64,000 nt of DNA from Lamellibrachia satsuma (lineage: Eukaryota > Annelida > Polychaeta > Sabellida > Siboglinidae): assembly GCA_033239005.1 (NCBI GenBank), contig BSQZ01000104.1, positions 1,479,501-1,543,500 of the forward strand, read 5' to 3'. The number at the start of each line of letters is the position of its first letter. Within the stretch, counting starts at the first letter, position 1. The position numbers and the translations under genes are program-made. Below are positions 14,401-25,700 of this stretch, piece by piece. The notes below the pieces were generated by a model. The model was not told where the DNA came from. It was given only the letters and a program-made list of their open reading frames with translations, and searched no databases.

Positions 14401-17400
14401 TAGTTAATTAGAATGGGGTCGTAGACAAATCTGCACCTCAAGTAATGGCATTTGAATAATTTATTTTAATAATTTGTATGATTACCACTAGGTGAACTGG
14501 TGTTTTAATTGTAAATGTGTGTCTATGTAATTATCAGGAGTCGCTTTATTGGGACTTAGTGCAGCTGATTAATGATTTGCTTTTTTAGCAGAAAGTTGAA
14601 ATTAACTAAACAAAAATGGAAATCTTCCAAATGCATGCCAAGTAGCCATGTTTTATTGACCAGATGTTTTACTAAGTAGTTGCTCATATATAGACACATA
14701 AGTAAGATTAATATATTAATGACACGTAGCATTAACAGGAATAATATTTTTTATTTTACAGATGTCGATGAATGTGGAAGCAATCCGTGCGTGAATGGTG
14801 GAACGTGCCAGGACGGTTTGAACACTTATCAGTGTAGTTGTGCATCAGGCTACAATGGCACACACTGTGATAGAGGTGCGTCGCAAATAAGTTGCCAGCT
14901 TTTATATATTATTAAGCTTTGTCTATGACACACATCAGCATTACTTGTTTTGTGATATACCCCACTTTGGATTAATTGACAATTATTGTTGGCTTTGATG
15001 CTGTCGTATATTATTGTTTTACCTGATCCATGTTACTTACCAGTAACGAGCTATTCTTAGGGGTGTTGTAATCTCCCAGGCCCCACCCTCTTGCTGGTGG
15101 GGTCCCTCCGCCCCTGCTAAAGGGCTGAAAGTGCAATACACCTACTTTATCTGAAAGTGATTATTGTTTCTTTTAAATGTATGGCAAATTAAATGGCGTT
15201 ACAGTCATGTTTTAAATAATTCACAGACAGTGCGTTATGTAATCAGGACATTTTTATATCATCGTTGTTTTTTGTTGAGAGTAATACATTTATGTTTAAC
15301 AATGATTCCATAGTTATCAAACATGCTTTGATAATGATTTACAACATTTAGATTGTTAGTTGTCATCTCTGTCTTTTTAGTTATTCAGTTTGATCTAGTG
15401 AAGGTCAGGTTTATGCTTTTTCTGTTGTTGCTAGATCCACGGTTGTCCTGTAACCAGTACATTTAATAGTGTCACTGCTTTTATTGCCATTAGTCCCTAG
15501 ATATAGATGATTCATTGTACTTTTAAGGTGAACTCTGCCGAAACAGGCCTTGCAAAAATGGCGGCACGTGCACTGAGATTGGAAGTAAGCGAACGTGTAA
15601 ATGTGCTGGGGTTTTCACTGGCGACAGCTGCGAGAAAAGTAAGTATGTTTCATTCGCTGAAAGAAATGTTGAAAAATACGAATGAGGAAAATATTTGTAA
15701 TAATAATGTGCGTATGATTATGGCTTTATGCTGCTGAAATAAAGTGATAAGTAAAATTTCAGGTGGCATCTATGATATGTCAACTGTAATATATATTACA
15801 CGGTTTCACAATTCAGTTGCACCATTTTTTATTTATATATTTTGCATTGCTACATTTGTATTTACTTACGTGCTTTTAGTGATGCTATTTTGAGATATAC
15901 TAATGATCCTTATGATAGGTTTCACAGCAACGTTACCAGCTTCAAAGAAAACCCGGCTCACTGTCTCTGTGAAACTGTTGGATAAAACATTCTCACACGA
16001 ACTGTCAGACAAGTCTTCACGCAAATACAAGGAATTAAAGAGCGCAGTGGTAGAAGCAGTAAGTAACAAATTTATTCCCTTATTCAACACATCTTTCATA
16101 TGAATATCATTCAAATTATGAGTAGATATTTCAAATTCTGATTATATATGTGTGCATGCACAAGTGCATGCATATGTATGTAGAAACATGAAAATAAACA
16201 CACATTATTAACAAATCATAATCTGTGTTGTAGCCAAACTTAAACAAATGCTATGACACTGTTCATATTACAATGTTCTATATTACTTTACTTTACATAT
16301 GTGCACTGACACATAACCCCCCTATGTCGCTATAAAATGCTTATATTTGATATGTTGTCATAGTAATATGAACATAGCAAATATAGAAAGTATTTACTGT
16401 AAGTGATATGGTATGCTACATCAAACAAAACCATGGGAAACAAATGAGTGTCCTCTTCAGTGTTTAAAATAAATTTTTTACACAATATTCCAAATATCAT
16501 ATTGACTTTGAATGTGCATACTCCATGTGAAATTGGAACCATTTCTAAAGAACACGCAACATAAACTCTACACGACAACAACTGAACGGATTTGACGTAA
16601 TGTATCTTGTCACGTGATTTGGAAATGTATTCATCATACAATAAATACCCACACAACATTTTAAAATTTATATACATATAAAAATAACCCTCATCAGGAC
16701 ATATTGAAACTTAATAAATTATACAAAACTGGATGGACGTGGTCAATGTTGACCCAGCATGTCTTTTAACATGAACATATTGAAAATTCAAACGCTTTGC
16801 ATTTACATTGCGCCTAGTGGTTAAGTCTTATCTGTTTCCAAATCCATATATCCACTTTCTCCCGTGTTATTCGTTTTTTCAACAACACATTTTGCATTTA
16901 CTGAAAAGCATATAACAAAAATATTATTTTTGTAATACAAAATTAATGAGCAGTTGTGATCAGTATAAGGGTGTTACTATTTGTCACTGTACTTTTCTTT
17001 TTGATAACTTAATCCAACATTTGTTTGTTTTTTATTATAAATACAAAACAAATATAACTTTTTTATGCTACATCAAAATGAACCATAGTTTGTTATCATA
17101 CCGGGTGCATCCAAAATCAATGCAAATGTTATATATGTTATATGATGAAAAATATAAGCAGTGCAGCACAATTGGTGCCGTAAACTAGATAAGATGTCAA
17201 AGAAAGTGTTGTTATACTAACGTAATATGTTATACTAACGTAATATGTCAATATGTAGCACTGATATAATGTTTCCATTATCACAGTGATTTGGTACACA
17301 GTTCACAATACACTGTACCATCACATACCATTAGCAAAAGAACAGTGTATTTTGGACATCACAAGGGTGCACCACAAGGTCAAGGGTGCACCACACATCA

Positions 17401-19583
17401 GTGTGAGACTGTTCATAAGACAATAACAATCTTGTTTAAAAACAAATGCACACCTATATACATGTGACCTAGTGCCCTGCGCGGGCCGGGCTTTGGGTCC
17501 AAGCCCGGCGCAGCCCGCGGGCCGGGCCTCTACATAATTTCGCAGGCTGGGCCTACATACTGCGGGGCCGGGCCTGGGCTGAAAACAATTTAAACACATC
17601 GGGCCTGGGCCTAGTGTGAGCAGGCCGGGCCTGGACATAATAAAAATATTCATACAAAACACCGATTATTACTTTATTTTTTAATAAAAACTGTTTAAAA
17701 TTGTAATTCAGGTTAATGAATGCATAAAATTATTTCTTTAGTATTATATAGTTGCAAATTGAGGACTTGCATGGAATCTAATGGCCCCATAAGTTCACTT
17801 GGCTGGAAGTAGCCAGCCCCAAATGTTTACTTTAGAAATATTTGCAGAGGCAATCAAGCCATGATTAATGATGGATCGGGCCTGGACCTAAATTCTAGTT
17901 TGCGGGCCTGGGCCGGGCCGGGTTTGAAAAATTATTGCGGGCCTGGGCCAGGCCTGGACTCTAACTGCTAATTGCGGGCCGGGCTTGGGATCAAATTCTA
18001 GGCCCGCGCAGGGCACTAAATTACACGTATATGAACAAATATACAGAATTGGAAAAAAAACACGAGAAAAGTAACAGTTAATGAGTAAATGCTGACTGGA
18101 CTACTTTTTGTCATTGCAGTTGAAATCTGTACTTGATGTGAAGCTGGGACCGGGGAAATACGAAATTAATGGAGTCACATTCAAGTAAGTCAGAACGTCT
18201 GAAATTAGTGAAGCAATACTTTTATTCCACGGTAGTTACATGTAACATCTCAACTCAGGAGTAGCGTCACAAAATACAAATTTTGTGTAGCACTACAGTA
18301 TTTATGTAAACACTACACTTGCATTATGGTATTGTTATACGTCTTGGTGAATGTTGTAGTTACCTCCTATATAGCACATGTATTTAAGTTGTAAACATGG
18401 GAGCATATTGTATGTTAAAAGACATGTATTTGTCAATGTAAAATTCCTAATCTGTTGTGAATAATCAGTTTTCTACCTCGTAAAATTTTACTTTTTCATA
18501 ACACACCTACCAAGAGAATATCCAATATATTTTGTTTTATTGTAGTTTGTGTTAAGCAATCATCGATTAAATTAAATGTAGGTGATTCCTTCACAGCTGG
18601 ATGTTTTTACAAGTTAGCAATGTAATATAATACCATGGACAGAACTAAACATTCCACACACAAAAACATGTCATGAATAGAATTAAACATTCCACGAGAA
18701 ACGCATTGCAACAGTGTACGTATTGTTCAGATGTCTTTACAAGTTAACACACCTTCACATGCCGGTTACATCCATAATAGTGAAGCCAAAATTAATAGGA
18801 TGGGTCAGTTATACAGCATTATAGAAATACTGCTCTTTGAATACAGGCATGCAGTATGCCTACTGTCTGACCCTTGTCAGCTCTGGCAGGATTATTATCA
18901 TATGAGTGTTGCTGTTGTGCTTTACTGCTGTGGTAGCGTGGTTGTTATGTATCAATTTGTTTTTGGTAAAGTACACTACTGTTTAAACTGCTATAGTATA
19001 ATTTATTAGACTAATTGGTGTCTTAGCCGTTTTGTTGTCACATGCTGTATGAATACATCATGGTTGTTATTACTCTCTTGTTTAGCTCTGGCAGCGTTGT
19101 TGTCACGTATGACGTAGTTGTGCCAAAGAAAGAATCTACTGTCATTCAATCAAACATTATCACAGCGATCAAGAAACATAATGGTTCATTTGCTGGTTCC
19201 GCTATCGATGGCAATCATGTGTCCATTACAGGTAAGATATTTAGTTCATATTTCAGTACGCTACATATGGAATCCTTGATCAACGATCCTCCTCCTTTTA
19301 TGACCGTGTTTTTTCATTGACGGAATACATGCACTATAAATATGTATGAATGATCACTCGTCGACGACAACCCATACAAATTTACCAATGGTTAGGTCAA
19401 TTTTAATTTGCACGTGAATAACGACCGACCATATATTTATGGCAATGAAGTTTACAGTAAAGACTAATGACATCCACAACTGGAACTTCTTATCGATTGT
19501 GAACTGCTTAATCCCTTTTGTTTTGGTGCACTGTCGAGCTTGGGTCTCCTGAGGATTTTAGTGCAATAGAAGATATAATATAT

Positions 19584-19621
<38 letters not shown>

Positions 19622-19667
19622 TATCTTCTATTGCACTAAAATCATAAAATGCATGCATGCATGCATA

Positions 19668-19725
<58 letters not shown>

Positions 19726-22700
19726 TATATACATACATGCATACATACATACATACATAAGAGGCAGGACTCTTTGTTACGCGTAGTTTCAAAGGACGTT
19801 TCCGTGGCAAAAATTAATTGTACGTCTTGAAGTCACAATACCTATTAAATTCTGATCGTGGATGAGTGAGAAGTGCACTTAGCGATAGTGAGAAATTCAA
19901 AGATGACTCCCAAACTAAAGACCTATGCGGTAAGCGCATCGTCTTTGCATCAGAGTTGATGAGTAACTATTCACGAGTGTATGGCACAGGTATGCGACAA
20001 CATTACATATGCAAACGTGTAATAATGAACTGATTTAGCAAAATATCGGCCATCCTTTGAACTGCATTACCAAATACCACCTATACAATACCAACGTATA
20101 TGCAATACAGGTTATGATATCAGCTGTATACCTTTACAATAAAGGCACATACTCCCAAGTGGTCATAGCAAACCACAGTATTTTATTACCAGCCCCTTTG
20201 ATTTTGTATGTGATCCACTGAGCCTTAGCATATTATGTTTTAATAGTAATACCCTAACTTCTTTCAAAAGTGTTGCAGCAAAGAAAACAGTATACATAAT
20301 TGTACTGAGAGCAAGATATGAAATCATCTGATTATCCGTTGTGTTGATTGGAACAGAAACAACGACCATACGGTACTATGGACAGTTCCGGGTGCCTGAC
20401 TTGGACTATGTTGACAACTATGGCGTCAACACATCGGATGAGTATGTGACGTTGGCAGGGGAAGTCAGATCCAAGGTAAGTTGTGCACAGTAATATTATA
20501 TTGTGCATGTGCATGCTTGCATGTTTGCGTATCTCGTTTGACGTTTTTGTCACAAGGGCACATAGATAAACTACAATACATCCAAATGTGTATGATGTGT
20601 ATACAACAGTGTAGATAACTTTTATGTAACACCATTAAGACATTAGTGATATTGTTAATGGCAATACATGTTTTACTGTTGATTATTATTATTATCAACA
20701 GAAGTACTATAATCATAATTGTATCCAAGTAGTAACCGTTGCACACAGTTATCAGATTTTAATCTATTTTATTTTAGCAACATTAGCTTGGGTATTATTT
20801 GAGCTGTTTTAAGCATACATTTTTGTGCAAAAACAAAATGCTCCAGTCAGCTTACACATATCCTATAGGCCAAAGCAGTCAAACATGTCATTTGACGATT
20901 AAAAATAGAACATTGTATGTAGGATAAAGTATTAATCAGTGTATGGTTAGAATTGTTCAGCTGCATACATCGTTGTAGATATTAATCAGAATTGCTCCTG
21001 TAGGGTTGGATAATGTTTTCAGTTGAGTGAGATCTACCAAGCAGATGAACGTGTGGGCTCCAGACTGGTCAACGTGACAGATGTTACATTCACGTTAGTA
21101 TTATTGTTCATTTCCTAACAGACAAAATATGTTATGTAGGTATACGCAACTAACTAAAATGTATCCACCAATTAGCTGTTCACACATGTATTTGATTAAT
21201 CAAAAACAAAATTAGGTTCAATCACCAAAACCAAACATTATTCTATTGATTCCAAACATATATGTCAAAGATCACCCTTTTGTTGACACAAGCAAAGCAT
21301 ACCATTTTAGAAAACAACATCACTATGGGCTGATTATTTGTGCTACTGATATCACCATCTGAAATCAGGTATGGTTGGGTAAAAACTCTTCCGTGTATGC
21401 GTAATCAGTTATTGAGGTCTGCTGCGGTGAGTGATGATGCAAAAAGATAAGGTACGTTCTTAAATAGCGCGGTATCCAGTCCTTGGAACTGCTTAAAACG
21501 CTTTACACTTCACCCCTTGACAACCTGTTCATTCCAACGCCAACTCGACTTCTCTGGGAAGCATACAGCCACGCTGCAATTACTGCACAAAAACTATCCA
21601 TTTACATAACCATCACTGTCTATTGCCAGGTACTCATTTACAGCTTACAACAAATTGGTATTACCGAATCATGGGCCAACACAGACATAACAGATGCTGA
21701 ATTAGGATTGACAGGATACGTAATGTTTAGGAGAGATTGAATAGGAAGAAGGGGAGGGGGAGTTATTTTATATGTTAAAGAATCTATTCAGGCTTATGAA
21801 ATAAAATTAGAAAGGGAAGCAGATTACGATGAAGCTGTTTGGTGCAAAATAGTTTCAGGAAATTCAAAATTAAATATTGGATTAGTTTACCGAAGTCCAA
21901 ACATAAACGAAGAGGATAACACAACAATACAAAATGCTATAAAGGAAGTTAGTAAAGGGGAATGTATCATAATGGGAGATTTCAACCATGGACACATACA
22001 GTTGAAATCTCTAGAGAGTACAGGGTGTGAGGACCAACAATTTATATTTTTAATTCAGGATAGCTTCCTTATTCAGCACGTGCTAGAACCAACCAAGGAG
22101 AAAATGTATTAGATATAGTTCTATCATCACCAAAAGAATTATTGGACAATGTAAAAATACATGAACCATTGAGTTACAGTGACCACAATCAAATACATTT
22201 TGACATCAATGTAGAATCAGAAAGTAAAAATAAAAAACCTATAGGAGAAACTTCCACAAAGGTAACTATAAATATATGAGAAAATACTTAACAAAGCTAG
22301 ATTGGAATAACATGCTGATGAATAAGACTCTCTAGAAAGAAGCACTTGTCAAAAGAAGCTATTAGAAAATAGTGTTTAAGCAAACTATGTGGAGGGTTTA
22401 TATGTGTACCAGAAAGGATGAAGACTATGCAAATTACAAAGAGGCACTTAACCTAGCTACAACTGAAATGAGAAAATCTAAAAGAACCTTCGAAAAAAAT
22501 TGGCATGTAATATAAAAAATGACAGCAAGAGTTTCTATGCTTATGTAAGGAGTAAACAGAAAGTTTGAGATAAGGTTGGACCACTGGAAAACAACAGGGG
22601 AAACATAATTTCAGACGGGTTTCAAATAGCAGAGGTCCTGAATGAGTATTTCAGCTCAGTTTTTACCACAGAAGATATCAGCTCACTTCCAGTTCCATTT

Positions 22701-25700
22701 ACTAAATTTGAGGGCAATAAATCAGAACATTTAAGGCAGTTATTTGTAACTCCTGAAATGATAGCAAAGAAAATTAAGAAAATGAAAGATAATAAATCAC
22801 CTGGAGTTGATGGGATACCACCAAAACTACTTAAGGAAATTGTTGAGCAAATTAGTACGCCACTTGCAAAATTGTTTAACTTGTCACTAGAAGAAGGAAT
22901 AGTTCCTTCAGAATGGAAAGAAGCAAATATTACACCGCTATTTAAGAAGAGTTCGAGGAAAAAGCCAGAAAATTACAGACCAGTGAGTTTAACATGAGTT
23001 GTATGTAAATTACTCGAAACATTAATTAGAGACCACATGGTGGAATTCCTTGTAAAACATAAATTAATAAATACATCTCAACATGGGTTCCTAAAAGCAA
23101 TGTCATGTCTAACCAATCTCTTATGTTTTTTTGCAGAAATTACAAAGTGGGTAGATGACGGGTCACCAGTGGATGTTGTTTATTTACATTTTCAGAAAGC
23201 TTTTGATAAAGTGCCACATCAAAGATTGTTACTTAAACTAAAAGCCCATGGTATAGGTAATGATGTAATCAACTGGATAGAAAAGTGGCTTACACATAGA
23301 AGACAGAGAGTAATAGTAGATGGTGAGATTTCCAATTGGAAATAGGTTTTGAGTGGGGTACCACAGGGATCAGTATTAGGCCCTATACTGTTTTTAATAA
23401 ATATAAATGATTTGGAATGTGACATATCTCGCAAAGTACTCAAATTTGCAGATGACACAAAAGTATTCAGAAAGGTTACTAATGATACAGATAAACAAAG
23501 TTTACAGGATGATCTAGATAAATTAGTTAAATGGCAAATGTTATTAAATTTTGGGAAGTGTAAATGTATACACATAGGACATGGAAACATGGACGAAGAA
23601 TATAAAATGGGGGATGCTGTACTAGGTAGAACCACACAAGAAAAGAACTTAGGAGTAACATTTAGCGCTGACTTGAAAGTTTCAGAGCAATGTGGGATTG
23701 CTGCTTCAAAAGGAAATCAAATTTTTGGGCTAATTAGGAGAACTATCATGTATAAGGAGAAACAATTAATTGTACCCCTGTACAAAGCAATAGTTAGACC
23801 ACATTTGGAATATTGTATTCAGGCATGGAGGCCGTATCGGAAAAAGGACACAGACAAGCTAGAAAGAATACAACGAAGAGCAACTAAACTGATTCTAGAA
23901 TTGAGAGACATTAGTTACGAAAGTCGCTTATTACAATGTGGTTTGACAACACTAGAGACCAGGAGACTTAGAGGAGACCAAATAGAAGTATTTAAAATAG
24001 TGAACGGTTATGAGGATGTTGATAGGTATATGTTCTTCAAACTTAAAGAAGGCAGTAGAACCAGAGGACACAAAGCAGCATTAGTTAAGGAGCAGTGTAG
24101 GTTGGACATGAGAAAGTACTCTTTCTCACAGAGGGTGATAAATGATTTGAACAAACTGCCAAATGATTGTGTTAATGCTAGTAGTGTGAATATGTTTAAA
24201 AATAGAATTGACATATATTTGATAAGGGCGGGCTACACATAGATGAGAAAATTGTTGGACTCTCGATAAGCCAATGGCTTCCTTGTCCATTTGCCATCCG
24301 GAACTTGTTGTTTGGGATGGCAATATTGTTAAATCTTGTTAAATCTTGTTAAATCTGGTTAAATCTTGTTAAAATCTGAGTGAACTGAAGCAATATGGAG
24401 TAAATAGAACTGCTCAAGCTTCGAAGCGGCAGTGTATTTAAACTGTTGGATATGTTAACAAGAACTGTTATTAGTTTTATTTAGGTTTCCTTGCTAGTAC
24501 AGAGAAACATCTAATAATAATGAACTTCTATTGCGTCTATATCCTCAGGAACCTGCGATCAGAGACGCAACAAACCAGAATCATTAAACATAATCATGAA
24601 CAGGGACACTCAAAAGTCATTATCAGAACGAGGGACCACCGAAGATTTATGGTGGAATGCAATTTGGAATAAATATGTCTTGAGTTTGTTTAGGAAGGTA
24701 GCTAAGTATATCATTTCATGACTCGATACATGTGATTCAACAGGAAAGGGAGCGTCATTGTTGACTTCTTTCTGTGGGTGGATTCAACCCTCGACAATAA
24801 GGACGTGCTACAGGACATCCTCAGGAAGGTCCCATTCAGTATTGGAGGACACGCTGTTGATCTGAAGAGCGTCAGGTTGTCAGGTAAGACCACCACCACC
24901 GCCGCCGCTGCCACTGCAGTTGCTAGAGCTACTGCTAGAGCTAGAGCTACGACGACGACTGCTACTACTAATAAAAATATTTTTTATTAAATTGTATCAT
25001 TAAATGATAAATGATTTTACTAAATGATCAGAATATGTTTTGGCTGCATTATCCATAGTAAACACAACAATTATATTGTCATTATGTGACACAACTTGAT
25101 GCAAAATCACTCATTTGTCAAATGTGTCACATCATTATTAATTTGTTTTTTTTTTTTCAGATAAAGAGTTAGAAGACGCAGGTAAGACATGTTTAAAACA
25201 AATGCTGACATATTACGTGTTAATTTTGTATTTTTTACAGTGTCAATTTACATTTGTAATGTTGGATTTAATATTACTATCAAAGGGTAATTCTTACTTT
25301 ATAATGATGCACAGACTTCCCGTGGCTCCCGGTGATCCTCGGCTCAGTGCTCGCTGTCATTTTGCTCATCGGTGTCATCATCTTGGTCGTGTGCAAGTGC
25401 AGCATCAGCCGCAACACGGCCTCTTCCAGCAACATTGACAGTCATCTCTACAGGTACTGTATTAATATAACAGTGACAGCCACCACTACAGGTATTGTAA
25501 TAATGTCAGTGATAACCACCACTACATGTGCTGTACCAATGTCACATTAACACCCTCAACTACATGCACAGTACAAATGTTACAGCGACAGCTACTATTA
25601 CAGGTACTGCGTTAATGTCACAGTGACAGCCACCACTACAGGCACTGCAGTAAGACCTAACGTCATGGTGACACCTGAGTACATTGTTTTCACGATCGCT

